A stretch of DNA of 64,000 nucleotides from Campylorhamphus procurvoides (GCA_013396655.1 WBMV01000073.1:832525-896524); one strand, 5' to 3'; numbered from the stretch's first letter, positions 49,406 to 63,843 are shown. Notes: generated by a model not told the origin, from the letters alone. Program-made: numbers and translations.

Positions 49406-52400
49406 ATGCCACCACCTTCAGACATTGTGAAGGTGGCTGTTGAGTGGCCGGGTGCCAATGCCCAGCTGCTGGAAATAGATCAGGTGAGACCTGGTGACCA
49501 GATGGGGGAGGAAAGGCACCACAGCGTTGATACTGGAATGTGGGAAGCATAGAAATGGGCAGTATTCCTTTCTGGTTGAGAGGAACGTGGCTACTGAGGA
49601 CTCTCTTTCTGTTCTAGAAAAGGCCTCTTGCATCCATCATCAAGGAGGTCTGTGATGGGTGAGTAGTTCTCTGGGAACCCTTGTGGAGAAAGTCTGTCCT
49701 GCTGACAAACCTTGCTGGGGTACTGTGGAAAGTCTCTGCTGCTTGTTAATGTGCTGCTAGCACAATCCATGCTGCCTGCTGCCAGTTTTGGCCGTGGAAT
49801 GGGCTGGGGTTTAAATTATGAAGAAGCAGATCTCCTGGAAAATGGGGGCTTTCTGTGTTTATTCCAATTCTAAGTGTGTACATATGTCCTAGGGTCATTT
49901 TTGTTGAAGATTGGCCCATCCTGCTGTCCTGAAGTGTAGGCCTCTTCAGAAGTTCCACAGAGTTGATTTAGAGTAGGCTGGAGTCACATTCTGCTAAAGA
50001 GGAAGGTGTTTTTTCTCTTTCCTCTTTGGGAGACTCAATTTCCCCTGCTAAAGCTTTGCTTGAAAGTTCTTTTGCACCCTTCTGGGATCAAGCTCCATTT
50101 CCTAATTGAGAGGCAGAAGAAAGAGGATGAAGAAACTAATGTCTCCTTCTTCTTCCTGTACCAGGTGGTCCCTGCCAAACCCTGAATACTACACCCTGCG
50201 GTATGCTGATGGTCCCCAGCTGTACATCACAGAGCAGGTCAGTGTGAGAGGCAGCAGCTCGTTGATATCCCTGGGGGAAAGTGCAGAATGTCTTGGACTA
50301 GTGGCATGGAACAATACTGGCACTAATCCTTGAGGGGCAGCATCTCTGCTCTCGGAGAGACTCAGACTTGAATGGAGTCATTGAACCGAGAAACCTTGTC
50401 CATCTCCCTTTGCATGCCTGTAGGTGTGAGGACTCAGGGACTCAATTCCAATACCATCAGTAGGGTTGTGTGATATAAGAACCCCTTTGCTTGTGCATAC
50501 AGATGTGCTCTGTAGATCCAGTTGCATTCTTTTTCCCTAACTTTTCCACAGTTTAAAATTTGTCTTTTCTTTCAGACTCGCTGTGACATCAAGAATGGAA
50601 CTATCTTGCAGCTGGCAGTCTCCCCGGTAAATGCTTCCTCACTTCCTTCATTCTCAATAGCTATCCATGGTTGATAAGCTGTTTCTTGCCTCCTGGCTTT
50701 CCTCTTTCCTTCTTCCCAAATTGCAGGGGGATTCCCTTTGTTTTGGCCATTCTGCACCATGAGGCACACACTCTGTTTTCCATCCTGGCTGTGGCGTGTG
50801 CCTTTCCTTTGGATGCTCTGCCCTTTTATAGGACTGTCCGTAAATAAATCCATCTACAGTTTCAGTGCATCTCGTAGATTAGGATGTTGTGAAAATGCAT
50901 TCTCAGTATGAGTGCACTTAGCATGGTCAGTCAGAAAGCAACATTTCTGGTGACTTAATGCAGAAAACTAAAATAGAGTTAACTTTGATGCAGAGGGGGT
51001 GGTAACTGCTGAATTCTTGCTGTTGTGACCTCAACAGTTGTGTTTTGCAGATTTGCTGCAGCTTCCATTTTATTTAAATTCTTAAACCTTTTTTGTTCAA
51101 GTGTCAATGCATCGAGCTGAGAGTGAGTAGAACTGGAAGAAGTTGCTTGGGCAAGAGGGAGTTGAGAGGATGTCACTGATCTGTGTCTGAGAGATCTTAC
51201 AGATGGATATACAAAATGTGCTTGTGCTTCTCTTTGAATCTAAGACTCTTTTTTTTATACTGTATTTTTTAATAATGTTGCTCCACAGTTCCATAATCCA
51301 CCCCTACTCACCTCACTAAGAAGAAAAACAAGCATTTGCTCTAACATGTAAAATAGCATTTTATCTCCTGCTTGGTTGTGACTTTTGCTGAGTGCAGCCT
51401 TTTTTAAGTCTGTCTTAGACTTGCTGACTGCCACTACTGAATTTGTCTTTGCTGGTGTCTCTCTCCCCTGGCTCTGCTCTCTCTACCCATTCACAGCCTT
51501 CTGACAGAATGCTGATGCTGGCAGAACTCAGGCTGCAGGTAACTGGTCTGTAACTGGCATCATCCCTCTTTCCTGCCAGTCTAGGGCAGCTCGCCAGCTG
51601 ATGGAGAGGATCCAGTCACACAGCATGGAAGCCCGACTGGATGCCATGAAGGAACTGGCCAAACTTTCAGCAGACGTGACCTTTGCCACAGAGTTCATCA
51701 ACATGGAAGGGATTACAGTGCTGACACGGCTTGTGGAGAGCGGGACCAAGCTTCTGTCCCAGTAAGTTCCTTGTATTCTAAGACTCTGAAACAGGAGGCC
51801 TCAAAGAAAGGGCTCAATTTTCTTGCTGAAGTGGCATAAAGCAACTAACCTCATATCCAAGTTGAACTGTTTAAATAAGTCTTTCAAGTCTTTTGCTAAA
51901 CCTTCTAAGGCAAAAGGGGACAGCTTTGGCCAGTGGTGGGTTCATTGTGGAGCTGCCTGGCACCAGCTGTGTCTGGCATGGGGCAGCCTCATCCCCTCCT
52001 CACAGGGGCTGCCCTGCAGTCCCCTGCTCCCAAAACCTTGCCACATAAACCCAGTACCCAGAGAGATGTGAAATATAACTTCCTTCTGCAAAAGCTGTAG
52101 CAATTCTGTAGTAGGTATTTATAGAATCATGGAATGGTTTGAATAGGAAGGGACCTTAGAGATCCTCCAGTTCCAACACCTTTGCCATGGGAGCTACTAT
52201 TCTTTTACTACAGTTTCCCCCTGTCTTTCTGGTTACGAATACCCAAATGCCTGATATTTCCTTCAGATTTCTTCCTGTGTCCTCTCTAAAAATTGGCCCT
52301 ATGCTTGCTACTTCCTGCAGAGTATAGGAAGTGGTTTGGCAGTATTTTGTTTTACCATGGTTTTACCATGGTTCCTTTGAGATTCTTCAGTGAATATCAT

Positions 52401-55400
52401 CTGCTCCCAGAGCTCTGTTTTTCATATTAATGGCTTGTTACAGAATAGTGATGTTCAAATGACAGATTTGATGACATCTCTCTTGAAAAAAAAAAAAAAT
52501 AAAGCAACCCAAATTCTGATCTGAAAGTTTTCTCAAGCACATTCACAGTGAACTCTGATACAAATAATTAATTTGGCTTTTCTGCTGTAGTTATGTTTCA
52601 ATTAAAGTACTTTTAACATCTTGTTAACCTACTGTCATTACATTTAAAGGTCTTCTTATATATTAGCAACTAATATGTTTTTGGCATTTTTTGCAGTCTT
52701 TACCTTTCTGTCTTGTGGATATGTATTAAATTTTCTACAGTTCATGTTGTGCTTTCATTTCAAGTCAGGTCCCAATACTTAGAGAAAGACAATTAATTTT
52801 CCTTTGTTTTTCTCTGATGTTAAAACATGTTTGTTCCTATGAGTGGCCAAGTGCTGATCCAGGTGGTTGCAAGTCTCTGGTGGCAGGACTAAGGACTTAT
52901 TGTTGCTATTTTTAATTTGTCCTTGTAATAAGGAAAAGTAAAATGTCTTTCTACAATATATTTCTACAAAACAGTAAAATTGTCTGTATAAATCCATACA
53001 CTTTATTGCTCCTCCAGGTGCCAAATTGTAGCCTGTTTTATTAGAAAGTGGTGACATTTTTCTCAGCCCCAGGTTATTCAGCTTGGACAGGCTTTTTTCT
53101 CGCTACCAGTTCTCTTGCAGCCACATTTTTCATTTTCTCAGTTACAGTGAAATGTTGGCTTTCACCCTGACTGCCTTCTTGGAGCTCATGGACCATGGTA
53201 TTGTCTCTTGGGACATGGTCTCAATAACCTTCATCAAACAGGTGAGTTTGGGTGGAGTGGGTGACTGAATAAAATTTCTTTCCATGCTTTAATGCAGCTT
53301 CCAGGAAGAGCAAAATGACTCTGCTGGTTCCTGTGTTTGTAGATTGCAGGGTATGTGAGCCAGCCCATGGTGGATGTGTCCATCCTCCAGCGGTCCCTGG
53401 CCATCCTGGAGAGCATGGTGCTCAACAGTCAGACTCTGTACCAGAAGATTGCAGAGGAGATCACCGTGGGGCAGCTCATTTCCCATCTGCAAGTGTGAGT
53501 GTCCACCCAGCAATAGTGTGACTTCTAGCAATTCTGTGAATACCTGTTAATTTAAAAACACATCCTTTTAAGTTTAAAGCACTTAAAGATTGTATTTTTT
53601 AAGTATTACCAATATGACACCTTACTTGAACTCAAAGCTTTCTAATGGATTTAAAAAAAAAGTATATTCTGTGTTCTGGAAGCACTTAGGCACATGAGTG
53701 TATGTCTTGAACAAGGATATTTTGCTTCAACAACTGCATGAGTGTGTTCAGTGTTAGAACCAAACCTGTCTTTGACTAAAAACAGTTTTCCAAAGCATCT
53801 GCATCCAGTCATCTGTCACCTTCACCCGTCTTTAAATTGTCTCCACTAGAATCTAAGAGCTCATCTTCTTCTGGATTTTATCCTGCATATTAAGGAAACA
53901 ATTGCTTTTCTTGCTTGAAGGAAAAAAAAACCCTTCATCTCCTTCCTCTCTCAACAAACTGACAAATTATTATCTGTCTCTTAGGTTTGTTTGTCTAGGT
54001 CAGTTCTATTCTTCTGTAAAAAAAGAAGCATGTAATTACTAGAGCTTTGAGTAGGGTATGTTTTTCTTCTCAATCTGTTTAATTCTGAAAATGTGAAAAA
54101 GCATTATTTGTGAATATGATTGATATTCCTTAATCAGTGAATAGTAGCTTGTCAAAATGATAGTGCATCAATGTCACTTTGTGCTCACAGAGCATAATGG
54201 TGAGGGTGGAAGAATGTGATTGGTATTTGGAAACTTATTTTTATGATGTTTTGAACATCACAAGTGAAACTACATGCTGTGTGTGGTCTGGAAAGGGAAT
54301 AAGGGCGCTTTACCTGAAGAAGCTCTTCAGTAAAAGTAAGAAGTGTGGGTTGAGCCAGACTATTGAGGTTGGAGGGCAGTGCCATCAAGAGAGATTTGCT
54401 TTCCCTTTAGTTCCATTTGCATTTGGTGGCTTCCATTGGCACAGGGGAGAAAAATTACTTGCTCCATGCAAGTTTCAAGCTGTGTCTGTGTAACAGACTG
54501 TAGTGTAACTAGGTTTTACAGAGATAGTTCCAGCATTAGAAACAATCTGTGATGGTGCTGGGCTGCAGTCTGCTCTGTCTTCTGCATAATGGACCTATTA
54601 GACAGAAATTTGTCAGCTTTTTGCAAGCCATATGAAGAGTTGGACATCATGAACATAAATTACATGAGTCCTGCTTGTTTGTTGAAATGCAAGACAGCTG
54701 TAGTCATATTCTCATGGTGCAGGCAAAGCAACAAGATGTAATGTTCTGTACTGTCTGTTCTCTTACAATCCTCCCCTTTTTTGTTTCTGCAGCTCAAACC
54801 AAGAGATTCAGACATATGCCATTGCCCTGATCAATGCCCTCTTCCTGAAGGCACCTGAGGACAAGAGACAGGTTTGTTCTTGCCTTTTGGCTTTAAACCT
54901 GAATAATGGTTGCTGGCTGTTTACTTTATGCCTCAGAAATCATATTGTCTGGGCAAGATAGACCTCAGACCTTGCCAAGAACTTATGTGGCTATTTCAGT
55001 ATGGCAACATTGGAGAAAAAGTACCATCCCATTAATAATAATGTCGTGGAGCACACATCTATATTTAGGAAATGCTCGGAAAGGATTCTGAAAGACCTTG
55101 AGAGAACAGAAAGTAATCCTCCAGACAGCATGGGAAAATTCTTTAAGAAAGTTAATTTTGTATGGGAGAGGTAGGCTGGGTAGAGTCCTTGGGGTTGTAT
55201 GTACTTCCTAAACAAGCACCACACCTCCTCCCTCCCCCAAAAAGGGGAATATTCCTGCTGGCAAATGTGAGGAATGAAACATCTGTTCTGCCCTGAGGAA
55301 ACCCCCAAGATCTCAGCTACGTGCAAGATGTGTATATGTGTGTATTGTGTAGCTTTGCTGTGTTGAGCCTTTCTTCTCTAGTGCCCCATTTGTGCCTTAT

Positions 55401-58400
55401 TTCTGGACTCTGAGCTAAATCCTGTCTGCTTCTCTTTGTGCCTTTTTTTGCTTTCTGCCAGCAGGACAAGCTGCTTAACCCACTAGACCTGCCCATCACT
55501 GTAAGTAACTGGAGCCTGGGGGCTGGTCATGCGGAGCTGTAGGCATGTTAGCTTTTCTCCTTGTATCCCAGGGATGATGCACACAGGCCTCAGAAAGGGT
55601 ATGAGCCTAGGGAGAAGGGTGGGAGGACTCCTGAGGATGTTACCTCAGGCTGTGGAGGGGAAAAGAATCAGTAGCAAGAGAAACCTTGAATGACTTACTG
55701 TGAACACAAGATCGTACAGGTGATTGTAAAAGAAACTGGTGATCGATCAGGGGACTGATAAACTGACTGATAAACAAGACTGATCAGGTGAACCAATTGT
55801 AAAAATGGAACTAGTTCTTTAGCAATCTGAGTTTCCTTAAACTGACTGCAGCATGAGTTTATACCCCAAATCTCAATGAGAGTTTCATATCCAGCTGTGT
55901 CCTTCTAAAGATAGAGCTGTTTGTCTGTGAATAGCAGTCTCAAAACTTGATGCTGAGTGAGGGCTAGAGCACAAATTCTGCCTGATCTGTGACTTCTCCC
56001 TCATGAGAATTGTAGTATAAGAATGATTTTTGCCCTGTGCTATCTCCATGGAAATCACCACTCTTGTTAATAGGTTGATTTGGAGCTTTCTGTACCTTGA
56101 GATTCTGGTACATTTTTCAGATTTTCTGGGTGGCACAGAGAATGTTCCACTTTTGCCAAGGATGCAGTGCCTTCAGAGGGGAAACTGCTGTCTCAATAAA
56201 TGTAACATAATTTCTAAAATCAATGGATATGCTTAACACATGAAAATAAGAAAAACATACTCCTCTGTTGGTAATTTGGCCAAGATACTAGACTTTATAG
56301 CAAACAAAATTCCATGGGATCTTTTACTTTTCTCTTTTTCCCCTTGAATGCAGTCCACATGATAATAAAGGGCCATGAAGTTGGTTAAGAAACTGGAGTA
56401 TCTTTTATGTGAATAGATCCTGAGAGATTTGGGATTGCTCAGCCTCAAGAAGAGAAAGCTCAGGGAGGTCTTAGGTCTATAAATATCTGATAAAAGAGAA
56501 TAAAGAAGAGGAAGACTGACTCCTCTCAATAGTGTCAGCTGACAGGGCAAGGGGTGGTGGGCACAGCTTAAACCCCAGAAAATTCCATGTGAACGCACAC
56601 ACACAAAATTAGGATTTGAGTGATCAAACTCTGGAACAGGTTACCCAGAGAGATTATGTAATGTGGAAATATTAAAATCCTGACTGGACACGGTCCTGGG
56701 CAGCCTGCTCTGTCTGATGGTGCTTGAACCAGGGAAGCTGGACTAGGTGATCTCAAGACATCTCTTCAGCATAAATGATCCTGTGATTCTGTGACCATGT
56801 CAGGCAGCAAAGTGGGCCTTGTTGGACTCTCAGCAGAACACAGACACCTTAGTAGTGATTAGACTGTGTGTGTGCTCATGCTTCTTTCTATGCTGTTTAG
56901 AATTGTTTAATTGTCTTTGTCTTTCCCACTTTTTATCTGCTTCAGTCACCTGTTTACTTCATCCCATGTACAAACTCAATTCCTTCAGAGTAAGGATTCT
57001 TTGTGTCACATGCATGAATAAATCCCAGCACCAGGCCTTGTCCTGTTCTCAGTACCACATCTCACAAGTTGTAGTGAAAAATAATGACTCAGAGGGCAGT
57101 GTGTTATCTGTGAAAGCTCTTCTACTTCATCCAGATACCTCATAGATACCTTCACTCAGGCACTGACTCACTTTGGTTGTTACACAAATGCTGCTGAACT
57201 TGCAACCATTATGGCTTGGCTGTCAATCAGTGTATCACTGTCTTGGCTTAGGAGGTTTCTATCTGGACCAAAAGTGATAATAGGGACTTGGAACAAGGTT
57301 CCTGCACACATTTGACCAGACTTTTTATAGTCTGTCAAGAGCAGGGTTGATAGGAGCAGTTGGAACAATCTGGGATTGCTCAGAATGTACAGCTGATGGA
57401 GTGCAATTGTCTGAGACTCCACATCTGCTCCCAGCTCTCAATCTGTGCTGCAGAGAAATGTGAAGAGATCTCAGACTGTCAGATCTTTTGGACCTCTTCC
57501 AGATGATATAATGCCCAAGAGACTTTTCTTACCCAAAGATTTTGCTTGTAGCAGCAAACTCATGATAATGTTCCCTTGTGACGTTAGCACTTGTGCCACT
57601 CTTCTTGCAGGTGTAATAAGATCACTGCTATGTTAGAAAGTGCATCTTCACAATTTACAAGGAAAGCACAGGTTAGGTTTTTGCAGGTGCATGTGTAATT
57701 GGTGCTGGAACTGAAGGCATCTCGCATCTATTGTGACTGTTTGTCATCATTACTCCATGGCTGGGAAACCCTCCTCACCCAGGGAAAGGAGCCATGCAGT
57801 AAAGAGGGAAAGTGGAAGCTTTCCTGTAAGCATGAAAATTACTACCCTGTATTTCTGTAAACTGAAATAAATGCTTCTGCAAATTGTCCTTAAACTGACT
57901 TCTGAACATCTCTTTAGGAACTGAGACAAAGGAAATGTAAATTTCAGAGCAGAGTATTTGAGAGGGAGGAGATGTGAAATGACATCCTCCAGCCCTTGTT
58001 ATACTGAGTGTACACCTCGGTCTAGAAAGCTGTGAAATGCTAATTGGAGGGACCTCTTGTAGATGACAGATTTTTCCTGGGCAACCCACAATATGCTCCC
58101 TGCTGCCATACCTCCTGATACTGAAGTATCATTAGATGTTCAGCATTAAGCTAAATTTGCTTCTGTGCTTTGACCACACTAGTGCCCTTCTCCACATTAA
58201 TGTTTTGTAGGGGAGCCATCTCTGAGTTGTGCCATGGTAAGAGATGACCTTTGCATCCCAACCTGATGCTTGCTTTGTGGTGAGATGCCATGCTAAATTG
58301 ACAGTCTGTAGTAAAAGCACTTTGTTGTGTGCCAGTGCTACCTCCAGTCCATAGGCTTCTTTCATTCTCTCCTTTCTGCACAATGTGGGCTTTTTTTTAA

Positions 58401-61400
58401 TATGTTTCGCTTATGTTATTTCATCTCTGAATTCCCCAACAGGAAATGGCTAATGCATTTGCCCAGAAGCACCTGAGGTCCATAATCCTGAATGTAAGTA
58501 TGTCTGGAATAACACAGTGATTCCTAAAATTCTCTCAATAGAGGTTTCACTTCTGCATAGTGTAAATTCAGCTGCTCTCAGGGCACTGCCTGAAAAGTGA
58601 TGCTTTCAAAAGTGAAACTGGAGCCACTTGTTCCAAAGGGAGTTATCAGGATGCTACTTTCTGCTGTTCCAGAGCATTATCATTATGTTTCTGATGAAAT
58701 ATGGAGGTTAAACAGCTGAATCATCATGTAGAGAGATGTGCATGCAGCCTGGCATATGCCTAGAGCTAATACCTAAGTATCTGTAATCTTTTCATTTCTA
58801 CCCTATCCTTTATTTTGCAGCATGTGATCAGAGGAAACCGCCCCATTAAAACAGAAATGGCACATCAGCTGTACGTGCTACAGGTCCTGACCTTTAATCT
58901 CCTGGAAGAGAGAATGATGACCAAGATGGATCCAAATGATCAGGTCACTATTAGAGCTAAGATCTGATAGAACAGGATGTACAAGGGGCCTTATTCCTGA
59001 GCTTCTTAGCTTGGAAAAATTTGCAGTAGATTGCACATAAAGTGTCAAAGCCACTGCTCACATTTTAGTCCCTGGGATCAGGGTATGTCCATGACCACCC
59101 TGCTGTATGCTGTGAGACTTTGAGATGTAAGTGGTCACTGGAAGTCATACACTCCTTTCTTGACCAGTGTGATGCCAGTTATCAAACTGATTACTCCACC
59201 TCTGTGGAGGTCACATAATTTTATCCATGTCTTTGCAGTATATGAGGGAACTGGGCCTTTTTAAGGTGTCTGTTAGTTCTTAGGTGCTTTGCTGTCTTTA
59301 GTGAGAAATGCCTTAGCATTATCTGAATGCCTAGAAATTGCCTTTAACCAAACTTGGGGCAGTTAAAGATAAATACAAATGAATATTTTGCATTACCCAC
59401 TGTACTGAAACTTGCAGTTTTGAAATTAATTGCCTCATGTGTAGTGTTAGTGGCCTCTGGCACTGATCTGTATTCATGTGAGCTCTGAAGAGAGAGGTAG
59501 GATTGTGTGTGCATTATGTGAAAATACTGCCTTAGTGACTGATCACATTGCCATTTCCCTGCCTTCTGTCCTTCAGGCACAGAGAGACATCATATTTGAG
59601 CTGAGAAGGATTGCTTTTGATGCAGAGTCCGACAGCAACACGGTCCCTGGCAGCGGAACAGAGAAGCGCAAAGCCATGTACACCAAGGACTACAAGATGC
59701 TGGGATTCACTGTATGCATCTAGAGATGACTGTAAACCATTTGAAGGCAATCTAAGCAATCTCCACTGCAGTTGTGGGCAAATAAGGAACAGAAATAGCT
59801 GTTTGCTTTGCCAGATTTCTTCATCTTGAGTTTAGAAATTCAGCTATGCTCAGACTCCCAGGGAAGATCATTATGAACCTACTGATTGGTTAAGTGCCAG
59901 GGTTCATTAGGCACATTCTCTGGAGGTATTTATTTACCATATGCATCTGTTCTATGAAGAACTTGGAATCAGCCTCTTGTAGAAAGTTTGGATAGCATTG
60001 TCATTCAGAGTTACCTCTTGGGTAGATGTGAAGGAGTGCTTGATGGACAGGTGGTTGTAAAATTAATTCAGAAAACGTTCTCACACAATTTCTTTGGGCT
60101 AATTTGTTTGGCTTCTTTCTACACGCTCTTTTCACAGAATCACATCAATCCAGCCATGGATTTTACTCAGACTCCTCCAGGGATGTTGGCATTGGACAAC
60201 ATGCTCTACTTGGCTAAATTTCATCAGGACACCTATATCAGGGTGAGTGAAACTGCTGCTTTTTGCAGGTGCCAACACCTCAGCATCTCTTCTTAGTGCA
60301 TGTGGCACCCTCTTCTTGTAGATTGTTCTGGAGAACAGCAGTCGAGAAGATAAACACGAGTGTCCCTTTGGGCGCAGTGCCATTGAGCTGACCAGGATGC
60401 TTTGTGAGATCTTACAGGTTGGGGAACTCCGTAAGTACCATTTATTTACCAGCTTTATGGGTTGCTGAGCTGATGCTTCTGGAAGTAGCTTGCAGACCCA
60501 CCCATATTCACAAGCATTTGAACCTTGACCTCACTTCTGCCCTGTAGGGACAGGGGCAGCTTTTTGGTGTCCTAGTGTTGAAATAAAGTAAGAAATTTGG
60601 TGTATGATCTCTGGTTCACCTGAAAAACCGACAGAAGCAGAAAAATTTAACTTCTTGAAGCTTCAGCAGGGTGCTCTTTAAAAATATACTCTAGAAACCA
60701 TCATGAACTTGAGAAAGGTTCATGAGCTCTGACAGTCTCAAAACAGCATTCTGAGAAAATTAACCACTGTAAGAAATTCTGCCAGAGGAGAGGGGGAAAC
60801 ACTGCAAGCAGTCATTTTTGGGGACTAGGATGAAAAGGGCACGAGTCACAGAAGTTTGCATGGTGAAGCACGGGGACAGTTGCTGTTCCCAATAAACTCT
60901 GTGGGGAGACAAAATAGTGAACTGTCTTAATTCTCCTGGAGAAAGTACTATTGTACAGCATCAGATAACTGTTGCTGTAGTGGGTTTTGCACAATATGCT
61001 CACGTGGTTGTGGTTTGTTTCTTTCTGAAGCCAATGAAGGCCGGAATGACTATCACCCCATGTTCTTCACCCATGACCGTGCATTTGAGGAGCTCTTTGC
61101 CATCTGTATCCAGCTGTTGAACAAGACCTGGAAAGAAATGAGGGCAACAGCAGAAGATTTTAATAAGGTCAGGGTGGAGAAGTATTTTTGGTAAAATCTT
61201 TTGCAGATAAGCACATGTTCATTCAGCCTGTACAATTCATTAATGAGTAGGACACAGAAGGTGTGACAGGGCTTTGATGTGGGCTGGAAGGGAAGATGGC
61301 CCAACTTTTATTTGCCATGACCTGAGGTCATTCTTGGTTCTTCTGGATCTTCAAAGTCACTAGTACATTTATACTCTGACCCAAGTTATCCCATGTCAGT

Positions 61401-63780
61401 TCTTGGCAGCCACTGATCTGTGCCCTGGTTTTCTGCTGCCATTAAGCAGTAAGAATTGTGACTTGCTTTTCTCTCTGCCCCACCTCTTTAGGTTATGCAG
61501 GTTGTGAGGGAACAGATCACACGGGCTCTTCCCTCTAAACCAAACTCCTTGGACCAGTTCAAGAGCAAACTTCGCAGCCTGAGCTATTCGGAGATTCTGC
61601 GGCTACGCCAGTCTGAGAGAATGAGCCAAGACGACTTCCAGTCACCTCCTATTGTGTATGTGCCCGACAAAAACAGTTCCTTCTGTGCCTGCCATTATCT
61701 CCATTTTGTGCTTACTCTTCCATATTTGATTGCCAGGGAGCTGAGAGAGAAAATCCAACCTGAGATCTTGGAGCTGATAAAGCAACAGCGCCTGAACAGG
61801 CTGTGTGAGGGAAGTAGCTTTCGAAAAATTGGAAATCGCAGAAGACAAGGTAAGGGGACAGAGACTGCTGCATTGTTTCATGTGAAGAGCTGTAGGGAAT
61901 AAGATCTAATGAATTACTCTGTCAGCGGGCATGTTACTAGAAAGATGGCCTGGTTCCCTAGGCTATCCATATGAGCCAGTAGTTTGGGATGGCACAGATG
62001 TGCATTTCTAAGAATCCCTCATGAACAAGAAGCTGTACTGAGGAACTGGGAGAGCAGATGGATTGGGTGGAGAGGCTCTAATGTGGTGGCAGTAAGACTT
62101 CATGTGAGTGATCTTACTCAGCTTACTCTACTTGGTGTGTGTTCCAGAGAGGTTCTGGTATTGTCGCCTGGCTCTGAATCACAAAGTGCTACATTATGGA
62201 GATTTAGAAGATAATGCCCAGGGGGAAGTGACCTTTGAATCTCTTCAGGAAAAAAGTAAGTCCCAATTACAGGCTGTGCACTGTTCTGTGCTCTGCTGTC
62301 TAGAGGCTGAGTATAATTGTAGATACAGATGAAAGAGCTGTGGCTAAAGCCCTGACTGAGGTGATACCAACTTTTGGTCCTTCCCAAATTCTTCAAGTCT
62401 TGGAGTTGCTTGGTATTTCTTTTTTAACAGCCCACTGTCAGAATGTGTGACTGGTAATGTGTTTTGGAAAACTGCAGTAATGAGCCTAAAAACAAACAAT
62501 GCTCAGTTGCAAAGACAAAACAAAGTTTTGTCTTTTCCTGGTTAGGATTGTTTGTTTGGGAGTTTTACTTTTTCATTGTTAGTTCCAGTTGCAGACATCA
62601 AAGCCATTGTCACAGGGAAGGATTGTCCACACATGAAAGAGAAAAGTGCCCTGAAACAGAACAAGGCAAGTACTCCCTTTTTGCCTGTCATTAGTATCTA
62701 ATGCTGTAGTGTTGAAGTCTGTGAAAGTGAGCAACAGGAGCAAATGGTTTCCTATGATGCAGGTGTGTGGTTTACAAATCCCATCTCCTATCTGGCCTCT
62801 TCCTAGTATTCCTTTGTGGCTGCTGGGAGCTGTGAGCATGGTGTGGTTGTGCTGTAGTCTGTTCAGACTTATTCACTGATATGGGGAAGTGTACTGAGCT
62901 GCAGCAAGGCAGCTCCTTTTGGGTTGGTAGGCAGAAGGTGCTGTAATATTTTGTTCAGTTGGTGAGTGAAAAATTCTTTTCCATTCAGGAAGTGTTAGAA
63001 TTGGCCTTCTCCATATTATATGATCCTGATGAGACCCTGAACTTCATTGCACCTAATAAATATGAGGTAAGAAATGTAGTGGTCAAGCAGTAGAATATAT
63101 AGCAATAAACTTCAGAGATTAAGAAGGATTGGTTGCTTCTCATTAAAGACTTGAACAGGGTGTACCCACCCTGTTCATTCTTAGAATATGCTGGCGATGC
63201 TTAATGTGAATCCTTTTTTTGTGTAGTTATTTTTTCCATTTAAAAAGAAAAAAAGAATCCCACGCTGATTTCCCCTAGTCTGCACTGCTACTTTCTTTCC
63301 TTCTGTGATGCCTAAAATAGGTTTGCTTTTTCTTTTGTTAGGCACCAGTAGAAACTCTTGGTCCTTTCTTAGAGCCATGAGGTCATGCTTGCCTCTAGGC
63401 TTGTAACTTCCATTGGAAATCTCTGTGGGCACCGTTTTGGAGTTGGATATGGGGTTTGTTTTCCACCAGTGTTTCCTATTTGAAGCTGTCTAGGAGCATC
63501 TCTCATTGCATGGATGGAAAGATTTGGCATAACCTCTCCCTTATGCCCGGAGTTGTGAATTACCCTTTATTTTCCACAGTACTGTATCTGGATCGACGGG
63601 CTCAACGCTCTCCTGGGGAAGGACATGTCCAGCGAGCTGACCAAGAGCGACCTGGACACGCTGCTCAGCATGGAAATGAAGCTGAGGCTGCTGGACTTGG
63701 AGAACATCCAGATCCCCGAGGCGCCGCCGCCGATCCCCAAGGAGCCGAGCAGCTACGACTTCGTGTACCACTACGGCTGA
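49406..63780 (+). CDS. ELMO2: Engulfment and cell motility protein 2, 21 coding exons
   Basis: Exons: 49406-49483, 49618-49658, 50165-50237, 50576-50626, 51580-51761, 53142-53241, 53343-53494, 54793-54871, 55465-55500, 58443-58493, 58821-58943, 59577-59711, 60138-60242, 60322-60430, 61031-61167, 61492-61655, 61737-61849, 62148-62255, 62583-62665, 62989-63066, 63580-63780. They total 2199 nt, giving 732 aa. The start [16 protein letters not shown] and end [10 protein letters not shown] are those of ELMO2, not ELMO1 or ELMO3. Domains: N-terminal Ras-binding and armadillo repeats, the ELMO domain in the middle third, a PH domain ([18 protein letters not shown] onward, about residues 565-690), and a C-terminal PxxP tail ([12 protein letters not shown]) that binds the DOCK1 SH3 domain. 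ELMO-DOCK complexes activate Rac downstream of RhoG in engulfment and migration. The 5' UTR exon part starts at 49358. The intron after 62665 begins with GC. Confidence 0.96.
52120..52190 (-). mobile_element. CR1 3' end fragment in ELMO2 intron
   Basis: The plus strand reads 'agaatcatggaatggtttga' then 'gaagggaccttagagatcc', the inverted terminus of CR1. Confidence 0.8.
55465..55500 (+). CDS. ELMO2: ELMO2 36-nt microexon with tandem acceptor
   Basis: The bases between CCAGCAG and GTAAGT encode [12 protein letters not shown], exactly 12 codons in frame. Skipping it joins DKRQ directly to EMANAFAQK, also in frame. The acceptor is a NAGNAG type (ccagcag), so use of the upstream AG would add one Gln. 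The intron upstream is about 0.6 kb and that downstream about 2.9 kb. It is probably a cassette exon; alternative use is inferred. Confidence 0.75.
56380..56800 (+). mobile_element. CR1 element in ELMO2 intron
   Basis: About 420 bases with 'gggattgctcagcctcaaga', 'ctctggaacaggttacccag', 'gaagctggactaggtgatct' and a 'gatcctgtgattctgtgacc' end. The element is inserted in sense orientation in the large intron after the microexon. Confidence 0.92.
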
Positions 63781-63795
63781 AACACCGCGCTGGGG

Positions 63796-63843
63796 CCACC
63801 GGGACCGGGACAAACACCGGCACCGGGACAGGCACCGGGACCA
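63796..63843. repeat. CACCGGGAC simple repeat in ELMO2 3' UTR
   Basis: Several imperfect copies of 'caccgggac' follow the stop codon within 65 bases. The 3' UTR is short and very GC-rich. Confidence 0.75.
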
